The notes beneath the pieces were generated by a model, which saw only the letters and a program-made list of their open reading frames with translations, searched no databases and had not been told where the DNA came from. Of a stretch of 64,000 nucleotides of DNA, positions 16,734-29,265 are shown in pieces. The position numbers were made by a program, and so were the translations under genes. The number at the start of each line of letters is the position of its first letter. Position 1 is the stretch's first letter. Source of the stretch: Neorhizobium petrolearium (lineage in GTDB: Bacteria > Pseudomonadota > Alphaproteobacteria > Rhizobiales > Rhizobiaceae); the NCBI RefSeq assembly GCF_017873175.1, contig NZ_JAGGJW010000015.1, positions 124,001-188,000 on the forward strand. Reading direction: 5' to 3'.

Positions 16734-17360
16734 TCAAGGCCGGCGGACGGCCCTGACCTTGCTGTTGTTTCCGCCGCCGCAGAAGAACCGGTCGCCACCG
16801 TCGGATTCGAGCCCCGACACGTTGGCTCCGGCGGGCATGCCGAGCCTTTCCAGCACTTCTCCCGTTTCCGGATCGATCCGCCGCAACTCGCTCTCGTCAT
16901 TTTCCCAGGTGCCGTGCCAGAGATCGCCATTGATCCAGGTGACGCCGGTGACGAAACGGTTGGACTCGATGGTGCGCAGGATTGCTCCCGTTTCCGGATC
17001 GATCCGGTGGATTTTCCTGTCCCTGTACTGTCCGACCCAGAGAGTTCCCTCGGCCCAGGCAAGACCGGACGAGCCGCCGTCGGGCGCCGGGATCGTGGCG
17101 AGCACGCGGCCGGTTGCCAGATCGATCTTCTGGATGCGGTCTTCGGCGATCTGGAACAGATGCCGGCCGTCGAAGGCCGTTCCCGCATGCGCGGGGACGC
17201 CGATCGAACGCACGACCTCACCGCTTGCCGGATCGAGCGCATTCAACCTGTCACCCGACGCGAACCAGACATGCCGGCCATCGAAGGTGACGCCTCCCAC
17301 CTGTTCCACGTCCGGGAAGGGGCCGTATTCACGGAGGATTTCGGCTTGAGATCGTTTCAT
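16734..17360 (-). CDS. Beta-propeller protein, Vgb/glutamine-cyclotransferase-like
   Basis: A protein of about 208 residues made of repeated blades, each with a variant of ALDPASGEVVRSI: KIDLATGRVLATI, RIDPETGAILRTI and RIDPETGEVLERL. GGVTFDGRHVWFA and SGLAWAEGTLWVG are the intervening strands. This is the streptogramin-lyase/glutamine-cyclotransferase propeller superfamily, but it has only about five blades and no signal peptide. It lies 24 bases downstream of a regulator gene on the same strand. The second ATG (17360) has GAAGGG at 9 bases. Function not assignable. Confidence 0.82.
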   Translation of the reverse strand: MKRSQAEILREYGPFPDVEQVGGVTFDGRHVWFASGDRLNALDPASGEVVRSIGVPAHAGTAFDGRHLFQIAEDRIQKIDLATGRVLATIPAPDGGSSGLAWAEGTLWVGQYRDRKIHRIDPETGAILRTIESNRFVTGVTWINGDLWHGTWENDESELRRIDPETGEVLERLGMPAGANVSGLESDGGDRFFCGGGNNSKVRAVRRP

Positions 17361-17393
17361 GGTTTCCATCCCTTCTTTCTTCGTGCCTCCAAT

Positions 17394-18611
17394 CTAGCTG
17401 CTCGGCAGCGGGCCCGGGAGTAACAAGGTTGTCGGGAAATCCGGCACGGGTGGGGTCATCCAGCGACGCGCCCGTCCGCGGCCGTATGACTGCACCTTGC
17501 CCGCCGCCGCAAGCTGCTCAAGCGCCCGCTGCACGGTACGCGGGCTCAAGCAGAGCGCAATTGCGAGCGCCGAGCTCGACCACGATTCGCCATCGGCGAG
17601 GAAGGCGAGCACGGACGCATGCTGTTCCTCGACGGGCGGCGCCAGCACAACGACTTCCAAGGCGCGCGGCACCAGTGCAAAGCCACGTTTCGTCGCCTTC
17701 ACATCCGCCAGCGTTCGAAGTTCCGCGCGAAGCCGCCCGATTTCGACGCGCAGCCGGGCACGATGGGATTCGTCGGCATGTCTCGCCCGGAAAGCACGGG
17801 CAAGCAGCGTGCTCCTCGATACATCGGCGGGCCAGGCTTCGGCCAGAGCGCGGAGAAGCGCGAAGAGGACCGGGCGTGTCGCAAGCGGGACTATCGTTTT
17901 TTCGTCCCGCACGACGTTGCGGCACGCGTCCACGACGAGCGTGCCCGATGCCAGCAGCGCTTCGACCTCATCGAGCAGGAGAGGGCGTTCATCGCCGCGG
18001 GCGACCAGCCGTGCTGCTGGTGCGCTGAAGACGAGGGAAGCGCTTTCGACCTCGGCTATCAGTGCGGGGATTTTCGCTTCGATTGCGGCCTGTCCGGCCT
18101 CGGCAAGCGCTGCGCGCGCCGCCCTGGTCCGCAGACGGCGGATCGCTATTCCCGCAACCGCCAGCGCGCGGGCGGCCCTCGAGGCCGGCGGTAGCGGTGC
18201 CGGATCGAGACCGGCAAGCATGCGCTCCGCCTCGTCGAGACGGCCGATCAGGAGCAGGCGCCGGACCTCCAGGTTCCGCGCATGGGCGGCGTTGAGGCTG
18301 TCTCCATGGGTTTCGAGCGTCACCCGCGCCGCGTCGAGCGCCCTAGTGGGCCAGGTAAGGTCGCGGGAGACGAGCGCGATCTCGGCTTCGGCGACGATAC
18401 ACCGCGCGCGGGCCACCGCCTCTCTCGAACCGAAGGCGCGCGCCGCATTTTTGAGAAGCATCTTTGCCCGATCGAGTTCGCCGAGCTGCGCCATGGCGAT
18501 GCCTCTCAGCGCAAGGGCAGGCGCGTCGTCCCGCAGCGCGACGTGTTTCAAGGCATAGAGCGGATCGCCTGCCGCCAGTGCACGTGCCGCAGCGGTGATC
18601 AGCGAGTCCAT
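17394..18611 (-). CDS. Winged-helix regulator with TPR-like N-terminus
   Basis: A 405-residue, alanine-rich protein. About residues 1-190 are helical repeats in TPR style (RGIAMAQLGELDRAKMLL). About 255-315 is an OmpR/BTAD-like winged helix (LLARAFRARHADESHRARL, then EIGRLRAELRTLADV). A second helix-turn-helix lies near 345-385 (ALAIALCLSPRTVQRALEQL, then KVQSYGRGRARRW). It is divergent from the DUF899 gene, with 123 bases between, and cotranscribed with the propeller gene. It probably regulates one or both; no ligand domain is seen. Confidence 0.75.
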   Translation of the reverse strand: MDSLITAAARALAAGDPLYALKHVALRDDAPALALRGIAMAQLGELDRAKMLLKNAARAFGSREAVARARCIVAEAEIALVSRDLTWPTRALDAARVTLETHGDSLNAAHARNLEVRRLLLIGRLDEAERMLAGLDPAPLPPASRAARALAVAGIAIRRLRTRAARAALAEAGQAAIEAKIPALIAEVESASLVFSAPAARLVARGDERPLLLDEVEALLASGTLVVDACRNVVRDEKTIVPLATRPVLFALLRALAEAWPADVSRSTLLARAFRARHADESHRARLRVEIGRLRAELRTLADVKATKRGFALVPRALEVVVLAPPVEEQHASVLAFLADGESWSSSALAIALCLSPRTVQRALEQLAAAGKVQSYGRGRARRWMTPPVPDFPTTLLLPGPLPSS

Positions 18612-18734
18612 CGGAATCCCGTCACACTTGTAACTCCCACCCTCTTACCAAACGGACCTAGTTTATTCACGACCAGCAAGCAACCGTCGTACCGGAAATC
18701 GGGCGGCGGCAGGCGGTCAAAATGGAGAAAAGCG

Positions 18735-19532
18735 ATGATGACACATACGACCGGGACACGCGAAGAGTGGCTGAAGGCACGGCTAGACCTGCTGAAGGCC
18801 GAGAAGGAACTGACAAGAAGGAGCGACGAACTGGCTCTGCGGCGCCAGGAACTGCCCTGGGTGCGGATCGACAAGGAGTATCGGTTCGAGACCGATGAGG
18901 GGAGCGCCTCGCTGGCGGACCTTTTCGGAGGGCGTTCGCAGCTTCTCGTCTACCATTTCATGTTCGGGCCTGACTATACAGCCGGCTGCCCGTCCTGCTC
19001 CTCGATCGCCGACGGGTTCAACGGCGTCGTCGTTCACCTTGAGAACCATGACGTGGCCTTCTCCGCCGTGTCGCGGGCACCGCTTCAAAAGCTGCAGGCC
19101 TTTAAAGAGCGGATGGGATGGAGCTTTCCCTGGGCGTCCTCGAACGGCGGCGACTTCAATGCCGACTTCAGCGTCTGGTTCACCGCGGACCAGCAGCGCG
19201 AAGGCACGATCGAATACAATTTCCGCCGCGAGCCGCCGCTGGCGGGGCCCCCAAGAGGCCAGACCGTTCCGGAATGGCAGCAGGGCGGCAGCGAAAGCCC
19301 TATCGCCCAGATCGCGGCTTCGACCGGAACCGACGTCGCCACCTATGCGCGCGACAGGCCGGGCGTCAGCGCCTTCGTGCTCGAAGACGGTGTCGTCTAC
19401 CACACCTATTCCAGCTATGCGCGCGGACTGGACGGCCTGTGGGGAATGTATCAATGGCTCGATCGTGCGCCCAGGGGCCGCAACGAGAACGGTATCTGGT
19501 GGCGCCACCACGACAGGTATGGCAGGGGGTGA
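18735..19532 (+). CDS. DUF899 thioredoxin-like protein
   Basis: A 265-residue DUF899 protein. The characteristic run includes EKELTRRSDELALRRQELPW, SLADLFGGRSQLLVYHFMFG, GCPSCSS (the redox-like Cys pair), HDVAFSAVSRAPL and GWSFPWASS, with NGIWWRHHDRY at the C-terminus. The ATG at 18735 has GGAG 7 bases before it. The fold is thioredoxin/peroxiredoxin-like; no reaction has been proven for the family. A small membrane-protein gene follows 5 bases later, and the winged-helix regulator is divergent. Confidence 0.9.
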   Translation: MMTHTTGTREEWLKARLDLLKAEKELTRRSDELALRRQELPWVRIDKEYRFETDEGSASLADLFGGRSQLLVYHFMFGPDYTAGCPSCSSIADGFNGVVVHLENHDVAFSAVSRAPLQKLQAFKERMGWSFPWASSNGGDFNADFSVWFTADQQREGTIEYNFRREPPLAGPPRGQTVPEWQQGGSESPIAQIAASTGTDVATYARDRPGVSAFVLEDGVVYHTYSSYARGLDGLWGMYQWLDRAPRGRNENGIWWRHHDRYGRG

Positions 19533-19537
19533 TACCG

Positions 19538-19789
19538 ATGCCGCTCCACCGCGACAATGCAAAAGGGAGGCCGGTCTCCGACTGGCTGTCCCTTGCCGCC
19601 GCACCGACATTCGCGATCATGGCGCTGCTGACGGCCGCGACCGGCAGCGCGGACATGATCTGCTCCTCCGTGCACGACATGTCGCCGTTCGGCGGAATGG
19701 TCCCGATGTACCTGCTGATGAGCGTCTTCCATCTGGCGCCCTGGCTCAGGCGGGTTTCCGATCCGAGGCCTGTCTCGCGCCGGTCCTGA
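19538..19789 (+). CDS. Small membrane protein downstream of DUF899
   Basis: An 83-residue protein with hydrophobic helices at about 16-38 (LSLAAAPTFAIMALLTAATG) and 50-68 (GGMVPMYLLMSVFHLAPWL). A Cys and a Met-rich loop (MICSSVHDMSPFGGM) lie between them. It begins 5 bases after the DUF899 stop with GGCAGGGGGTGA as ribosome site, so it belongs to that operon. Not recognised as a named family. Confidence 0.7.
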   Translation: MPLHRDNAKGRPVSDWLSLAAAPTFAIMALLTAATGSADMICSSVHDMSPFGGMVPMYLLMSVFHLAPWLRRVSDPRPVSRRS

Positions 19790-20064
19790 TGCCTCCGTTG
19801 CGCAGGGAGGTCGCGCGCCGAGACGACATGCCGGGCAAAAAGAAACCGGGACCGGCAGTTCAGAAAAACCGCACGGTCCCGGAAGATGATGACTGAAGGG
19901 ACGAATGACGTTTTCGGGAGGCAGTCCTGCTTCCCGTACTATCGCGGCGATCCTGAACGTCACAGGAATCCCATATTCATGCCCGGTTCATGCCGGCCGG
20001 AGGTTCGCGGACGAGCCTTCGAAGAGGCCTTGAACGACGGGAGCGCAATGCCCATCTTCATCCT
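19790..20064. other. Intergenic region before the hsp20 leader
   Basis: No convincing gene. It holds a possible 22-codon peptide (19828-19896) and, within it, a 9-bp inverted repeat CCGGGACCG (19846-19854) / CGGTCCCGG (19874-19882). The hsp20 promoter must lie here, but no clear heat-shock sigma-32 box was identified. Confidence 0.5.
19828..19896 (+). CDS. Possible 22-residue basic/acidic micropeptide
   Basis: ATG to TGA encodes a 22-residue peptide beginning MPGKKKPGPAV and ending PEDDD, with lysine-rich and aspartate-rich ends. Upstream GAGACGAC is a poor ribosome site. A 9-bp inverted repeat falls inside it. Support is weak: composition is protein-like but length is within chance. Confidence 0.25.
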   Translation: MPGKKKPGPAVQKNRTVPEDDD

Positions 20065-20162
20065 GCGGGCGCCAAAAAGGGTCCGCGTGAACGGTCCGCC
20101 ATCGCCATTACGGGAGGCGGAGCCAAACGAAAACCGCAACGTCGCTTCCCAAGGAGGACATC
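20065..20162 (+). promoter_or_regulatory. ROSE-type RNA thermometer
   Basis: The leader of hsp20 folds into successive hairpins: GCGGGC/GTCCGC (20065-20086), GGTCCGCC/GGCGGAGCC (20093-20124) and a last hairpin over the ribosome site (20141-20159). In the last, GTCGCTTCC pairs with GGAGGAC, leaving a bulged G in the conserved UYGCU element (here UCGCU). This is the defining feature of ROSE elements, which melt on heat shock to expose AAGGAGG. Confidence 0.85.
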
Positions 20163-20645
20163 ATGCGTCACGTCGATTTTTCCCCCCTTTACCGATCCAC
20201 CGTCGGTTTTGACCGTCTTTTCAACCTGCTCGACAACCGTGGCACCGTTGACCAGACCCCGAGCTACCCGCCCTATAATATCGAGCGGACCGGCGAAAAC
20301 ACCTATCGCATCACCATGGCCGTCGCCGGTTTCGATGAAAAGGAACTTTCGCTCGAAGCCCATGCCCATGTGCTGACCGTGAAAGGTGAAAAGAGCGAAG
20401 AAGAGGCCGGCGGCCAGAGCGAATATCTTTATCGCGGCATCGCCAAGCGCGCCTTCGAACGCCGTTTCCAGCTTGCCGATCATGTCGAGGTCCAGTCCGC
20501 TTCGCTGAAGAACGGCCTGCTTCATATCGACCTTCTGCGCAATATCCCGGAAGCCATGAAGCCCCGCCGCATCGCGATCGCCGCGGAAGCCGGCGATACC
20601 GCGAAGACGATCGAGGCTCAGGTCACGCCGCAGCAGGTCAACTGA
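20163..20645 (+). CDS. Small heat-shock protein Hsp20 (IbpA class)
   Basis: A 160-residue class A small heat-shock protein. It opens MRHVDFSPLYRSTVGFDRLF and runs through YPPYNIERTGENTYRITMAV, the start of the alpha-crystallin domain (about 38-125). YLYRGIAKRAFERRFQLADH and SLKNGLLHIDL are family motifs. An ATP-independent holdase for unfolding proteins. Preceded by an AAGGAGGA site inside a ROSE thermometer, and followed by a strong terminator, so it is a single-gene transcript. Confidence 0.95.
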   Translation: MRHVDFSPLYRSTVGFDRLFNLLDNRGTVDQTPSYPPYNIERTGENTYRITMAVAGFDEKELSLEAHAHVLTVKGEKSEEEAGGQSEYLYRGIAKRAFERRFQLADHVEVQSASLKNGLLHIDLLRNIPEAMKPRRIAIAAEAGDTAKTIEAQVTPQQVN

Positions 20646-20689
20646 CCCTCGGCCCTCAAGACCTCCAGTCAAAGCAGCAAGCCGAGTTT

Positions 20690-20723
20690 GCGGCCCTTTC
20701 GGAAACGGAAGGGCCGCTTTTTT
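20690..20723 (+). terminator. Intrinsic terminator of hsp20
   Basis: GCGGCCCTT (20690-20698) pairs with AAGGGCCGC (20709-20717) across a 10-base loop and is followed by six T. Confidence 0.88.
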
Positions 20724-20726
20724 GTT

Positions 20727-21725
20727 TCAGGCGGCCGCAGCCACTCCTTCTTCTTCCTTCGCCCTCAGCCGGTTGGCGTATTTCTGGGCGATGACGGCGC
20801 AGGCCATCAACTGGATCTGGTGGAAGAGCATCAGCGGCAGCACGATCGCGCCGATCGAGGACGACTGGTTGGCGAAGATAGCGTTTGCCATCGGCACGCC
20901 GCTCGCCAGCGATTTCTTCGAGCCGCAGAAGGTGATTGTGATCTCGTCTTCCTTGTTGAAGCCGAGCGCGCGGCTGCCGAACATGGTGATGCAGAGCACC
21001 ACTGCCAGAAGAGCCATGTCGACCAGGATGACGACACCGATATCGACGGCCGAGAAGGTGTGCCAGAGACCTTCCATGACCGCTTCGGAAAAGGCGAGAT
21101 AGACGACCATCAGGATCGAACCGCGATCGACCGGGGCGAGGATCTTCTTCTTCGAGCGAATCCAATTGCCGATCCAGGGCTGGAGGATCTGGCCGGCGAC
21201 GAACGGTGCCAGAAGCTGCAAAAGGATGCTTTCCAGCGCATCCCACGAAAAACCTCCGTCGCCGGTGGTCGAGAGCAGCAGGCCGGCGAGCAGCGGGGTC
21301 AGGAACATGCCGAAGATATTCGAGCCGGATGCGGCGCAGATCGCCGCCGGCACGTTGCCGCCGGCAATCGAGGTGAAGGCGATCGATGATTGCACCGTCG
21401 AGGGCAGGACGCAGAGGAACAGGATGCCGGCATAGAGCGCGGGCGGCAGGATATCCGACGGGATGAAGCCGATCGCCAGCCCGAGCAGGGGGAAGATCGC
21501 GAAGGTGGTGGCGAGGATTGTCAGATGCAGACGCCAGTGCAGGAAGCCCGCCACCACGACATCGCGCGACAGGCGCGCGCCGTGCAGGAAGAACAGCAGG
21601 CCGATGGCGAAATCGGTCGCGACGCCGAACCACTCCGCCCACTGCCCATGGATCGGCAGGACGGAGGCGAGGATGACGGTGCAGACCAGAAAGACCGTGA
21701 AACGGTCCGGCAGAAAGCGGCTCAT
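20727..21725 (-). CDS. SBF-family (bile-acid:sodium symporter-like) transporter
   Basis: A transporter of about 332 residues with some ten membrane helices. It has FAIGLLFFLHGARLS, LCVLPSTVQSSIAFTSIAGGN (with the helix-break motif of SBF proteins), AASGSNIFGMFLTPLLAG and FCGSKKSLASGVPMA. This is the YfeH/PSE subfamily rather than the arsenite Acr3 group. GAGG precedes the ATG at 21725 by 9 bases; 21731 is an alternative start. Divergent from a LysR gene, which may control it. Substrate unknown. Confidence 0.9.
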   Translation of the reverse strand: MSRFLPDRFTVFLVCTVILASVLPIHGQWAEWFGVATDFAIGLLFFLHGARLSRDVVVAGFLHWRLHLTILATTFAIFPLLGLAIGFIPSDILPPALYAGILFLCVLPSTVQSSIAFTSIAGGNVPAAICAASGSNIFGMFLTPLLAGLLLSTTGDGGFSWDALESILLQLLAPFVAGQILQPWIGNWIRSKKKILAPVDRGSILMVVYLAFSEAVMEGLWHTFSAVDIGVVILVDMALLAVVLCITMFGSRALGFNKEDEITITFCGSKKSLASGVPMANAIFANQSSSIGAIVLPLMLFHQIQLMACAVIAQKYANRLRAKEEEGVAAAA

Positions 21726-21812
21726 GAGCATGTTCCTCGAAATGAGGCTTTATCTCTCGCTTATCATGAAGCAGAATGCAAACATTAACAGTTATCACGA
21801 AGGCGGATAGCC

Positions 21813-22679
21813 ATGCTGAACCTTCACCACCTGAACAGTTTCGTCATGCTGGAGCAGACCGGCAGTTTCACGGAAACCGCAGCCCGCCTCGGCATCGGCC
21901 AGTCGACCGTCACGCAGCATATCCAGCGGCTGGAGAAATCGCTCGGGCGACAGCTCGTCTTGCGCGATACGCATCAGGTCAGGCTGACCGCGGAAGGCGA
22001 GGCGTTGCTGGGCTACGCGCGCGGCATGCTGGAATTGAATGGCAAGGTTGCCTCGCTGTTCGGCGAGAGCCGCTTGCGCGGGCGGCTGCGGCTCGGGGTG
22101 TCGGAGGACGTGGTGGCGAGCCGACTCACCGCCATCCTTGAGGATTTCATCCGGCTCTATCCCCTGGCCGACCTGGAATTGACCGTGGCGCTGTCGGCCG
22201 TGCTTCACCAGATGCAGGATGAGGGCGACCTGGACCTCGTGCTCGCCAAGCGGCATGTCGGTGAGACGCATGGGCGGCTTCTCTATCGCGAGCCGCTCGT
22301 CTGGCTGGCGCGCGATCCCGACCTCATTCTTTCGCGCGGCAACGCTCTGCCGCTCATCGCCTTTCCGCCGCCATCCATTACACGGCGCGTGGCGCAGGAG
22401 GCGCTCGACCGGGAAAGGATGCCCTGGCGAATCGTCTGCACCTGCGAAAGCCTGAGTGGGCTTACCGCCGCGGCGCGGGCCGGCATGGGCGTGCTCGTGC
22501 AGCCGCGCAGCATGGCGCCTTCGGGCCTGAAGGAAATTCCGGCCGACCGGCTGCCGGTGCTGGAGGACGCCGAGTTCGTGCTGATCCCCCGGCGCGGCGC
22601 GGATGCCGCGCTCACGGAGGCGCTGTCGAGCCTGATCAAGGCGCAGATTGTGCCGCAGCATCAGCGCAACGCGGCCTGA
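21813..22679 (+). CDS. LysR-family transcriptional regulator
   Basis: A 288-residue LTTR. The winged helix-turn-helix (residues 1-60) reads LNSFVMLEQTGSFTETAARLG, GQSTVTQHIQRLEKSLGRQL and LTAEGEALL. The effector domain begins near 88 (RGRLRLGVSEDVVASRLT). The divergent SBF transporter 87 bases away is the natural target. It ends 12 bases from the convergent threonine aldolase gene. Confidence 0.93.
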   Translation: MLNLHHLNSFVMLEQTGSFTETAARLGIGQSTVTQHIQRLEKSLGRQLVLRDTHQVRLTAEGEALLGYARGMLELNGKVASLFGESRLRGRLRLGVSEDVVASRLTAILEDFIRLYPLADLELTVALSAVLHQMQDEGDLDLVLAKRHVGETHGRLLYREPLVWLARDPDLILSRGNALPLIAFPPPSITRRVAQEALDRERMPWRIVCTCESLSGLTAAARAGMGVLVQPRSMAPSGLKEIPADRLPVLEDAEFVLIPRRGADAALTEALSSLIKAQIVPQHQRNAA

Positions 22680-22691
22680 TATTCGCGGCCG

Positions 22692-23744
22692 TCAGCCTGC
22701 CTTGCAGATCGACAGGAATTGGTCGATGTCGTCCTCGGTCGTCGCAAAACTTGTGACGAGGCGGATCAGCATCTCGTCATCCTTCACCGGTTCCGGCATG
22801 GCGTGCGGTGCCGGCCAGTCGTAGAATTTTGCCCCCCTGGCCTGGGCGGCTTCGGCGGAAGCCTTGTTGAGCACGGCGAAAACCTCGTTGGAGGTCGTGT
22901 CCCAGGCAAGCCGCGTGCTGTTCAGCGAACGGATGCCGGCGCGCAGCCGATCGGCCATGGTGTTGGCGTGGCGTGCCATGCCGAGCCAAAGATCATCCTG
23001 CAGATAGGCTTCGAACTGCGCCGAGATGAAACGGGTCTTCGAAAAAAGCTGGGCGGCGCGCTTGCGGATGAAGGCGAAGTCCTTCGCCAGTTCGGGATTG
23101 AAGAAGACGATCGCCTCGGCGCACCAGCAGCCGTTTTTCGTGCCGCCGAAGGAGAGGATGTCGACGCCGCGCTTCCATGTCATTTCGGCCGGCGTCGTGC
23201 CGAGCGCCACCAGCGCATTGGCAAAGCGCGCGCCATCCATGTGGACCGGCAGGCCGTTCGCCTTGGCGATGGTCGAGAGTGTTTCGATCTCGTCGAGCGT
23301 ATAGATGGTGCCGCTTTCCGTCGCCTGGGTGAGGGTGACGGCGGCGGCGCGGCCGTGATGCAGCGAATCCTGCGGGAAGCCGGCAATGCCGCTTGCGAGG
23401 TTCGCGGGGGCCATCTTGCCGTTTTCGCCGTCGACCGGAACCATGCGCATGTTGCTGAAGAAATCCGGCGCACCGCACTCGTCTTCAATCACATGCGCTT
23501 CCGAATGGGAAAAAACGACGCCGCCGACACGGGCGACGCTCGCCAGTGACAGCGAGTTGGCCGCTGTGCCGGTGGAGACGAAATAGACGGACACCTCACG
23601 CTCGAAAATCTCGTTGAAACGAGCTTCGACCGCTTTGTCCAGGTCGCTCGTGCCATAGGCGGCGGCGAACCGGGTCGATTCCTTCGAAAGACGTTCATTG
23701 ATGGCGGGATGGGCGCCGGCCCAGTTGTCGGAAGCGAAGAACAT
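22692..23744 (-). CDS. ltaE: Low-specificity L-threonine aldolase
   Basis: A 350-residue fold-type I PLP enzyme. It opens FASDNWAGAHPAINERL and has VYFVSTGTAANSLSLA, EAHVIEDECGAPDFF, the HMDGARFANAL Asp that contacts PLP, and SFGGTKNGCWCAEAIVFF with the Schiff-base lysine in GGTKNG. It cleaves L-threonine or allo-threonine to glycine and acetaldehyde, and may act on other beta-hydroxy amino acids. Monocistronic by context. Confidence 0.92.
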   Translation of the reverse strand: MFFASDNWAGAHPAINERLSKESTRFAAAYGTSDLDKAVEARFNEIFEREVSVYFVSTGTAANSLSLASVARVGGVVFSHSEAHVIEDECGAPDFFSNMRMVPVDGENGKMAPANLASGIAGFPQDSLHHGRAAAVTLTQATESGTIYTLDEIETLSTIAKANGLPVHMDGARFANALVALGTTPAEMTWKRGVDILSFGGTKNGCWCAEAIVFFNPELAKDFAFIRKRAAQLFSKTRFISAQFEAYLQDDLWLGMARHANTMADRLRAGIRSLNSTRLAWDTTSNEVFAVLNKASAEAAQARGAKFYDWPAPHAMPEPVKDDEMLIRLVTSFATTEDDIDQFLSICKAG

Positions 23745-23957
23745 GAAAGGACACCTTGGGAGAGCTTTTGAAGAGGTCCGGCGCAGATTAGGCGTTTTGG
23801 CCTCACAATCAACGGTAAAGGCGCTATCACCCCCGCGGACCTATATTCGGGGCAATCATCTGAATATGGCCAGACCTTTGAAGTAATTAAATTTCGCGCT
23901 TACGCGTTGTCCGGCAATCTCCTGTCGCGGCGGCCTCGAAATTTTCAATCCATACTC

Positions 23958-23986
23958 TTGTTAATCGCTCTAATCTGTGCCATAGA
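23958..23986 (+). promoter_or_regulatory. Predicted gltB promoter
   Basis: TTGTTA (23958-23963), 17 bases and CATAGA (23981-23986) form a plausible sigma-70 promoter. RNA would begin near 23993, directly at the following inverted repeat. Confidence 0.45.
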
Positions 23987-23993
23987 AAGCGGG

Positions 23994-24022
23994 AATTAGG
24001 ACAGAAATGCTGTCCTAATTTT
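23994..24022 (+). promoter_or_regulatory. Perfect hairpin/palindrome at the gltB transcript start
   Basis: AATTAGGACAG, loop AAATG and CTGTCCTAATT form an 11-bp perfect stem followed by TT. It could be a regulator-binding palindrome overlapping +1, a premature-termination hairpin, or a 5' stabiliser. It lies about 195 bases before the gltB start codon. Confidence 0.6.
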
Positions 24023-24216
24023 GGAAGATGAAGGGCTGGTCTGCCACTCTTTTCCGCTGACGTCGGCGCCGATCCGGGTTATGCTGCGCTGCAAAGCTGC
24101 ATCTGACGCTGGAGCGGCGCCATCGCGTGAAAGAAGGTGGCGGGCAGTCTGTCATCCGAACGAGACAAATGAAAGCCACTTTGCCCGCTTCGACGCGGCC
24201 AACAGGAGGAATGACG

Positions 24217-28938
<4,722 letters not shown>

Positions 28939-28952
28939 TTTGGATTTGAGTT

Positions 28953-28985
28953 ATTCTGTGATATGACAATGTCATATCACAGAAT
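28953..28985. promoter_or_regulatory. VapBC operator palindrome
   Basis: ATTCTGTGATATGAC, spacer AAT and GTCATATCACAGAAT form a perfect 15-bp inverted repeat ending one base before the ribosome site (GGAGG) of the antitoxin gene. Position and symmetry fit autorepression by the VapB-VapC complex. Confidence 0.8.
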
Positions 28986-28995
28986 GGAGGCGGCA

Positions 28996-29265
28996 ATGTT
29001 TCCGATGCCGAAGGAGCGTAGGGCAAAGATATTCAAGAACGGGCGAAGTCGGGCAGTGCGAATTCCTAGTGATTTTGACCTCTCCGGCGACGAAGTTGTC
29101 ATCCGCCAAGAAAAGGATGGGGTAATCACGATCCATCCGGCCAAGCCGAAACGGTCTCCGGGTGAACTGATCGAATGGCTTCGGGAAATGGCGCCTGTGG
29201 GTAAGGAGTTCCCGGAGATTGAGGATCTCCCTCTCCGCCCGATCGATTTGGATCTTCCGGAATGA
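28996..29265 (+). CDS. vapB: VapB-type antitoxin (AbrB/SpoVT fold)
   Basis: An 89-residue antitoxin. The N-terminal half is an AbrB-like swapped-hairpin DNA-binding domain (AKIFKNGRSRAVRIP, then LSGDEVVIRQEKDGVITIHP). The C-terminal half (GELIEWLREM to DLPLRPIDLDLPE) should wrap the toxin. GGAGG lies 5 bases before the ATG at 28996; an earlier in-frame ATG at 28963 falls inside the operator palindrome and is rejected. The stop codon overlaps the vapC ATG. Confidence 0.9.
   Translation: MFPMPKERRAKIFKNGRSRAVRIPSDFDLSGDEVVIRQEKDGVITIHPAKPKRSPGELIEWLREMAPVGKEFPEIEDLPLRPIDLDLPE

Larger units (their letters stand above)
23745..24216. other. Intergenic region between ltaE and gltB
   Basis: About 470 bases with no supported gene. 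It contains the predicted gltB promoter and a perfect hairpin at the expected transcript start, described separately. The remainder has no repeat or RNA fold that I could recognise. Confidence 0.6.
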
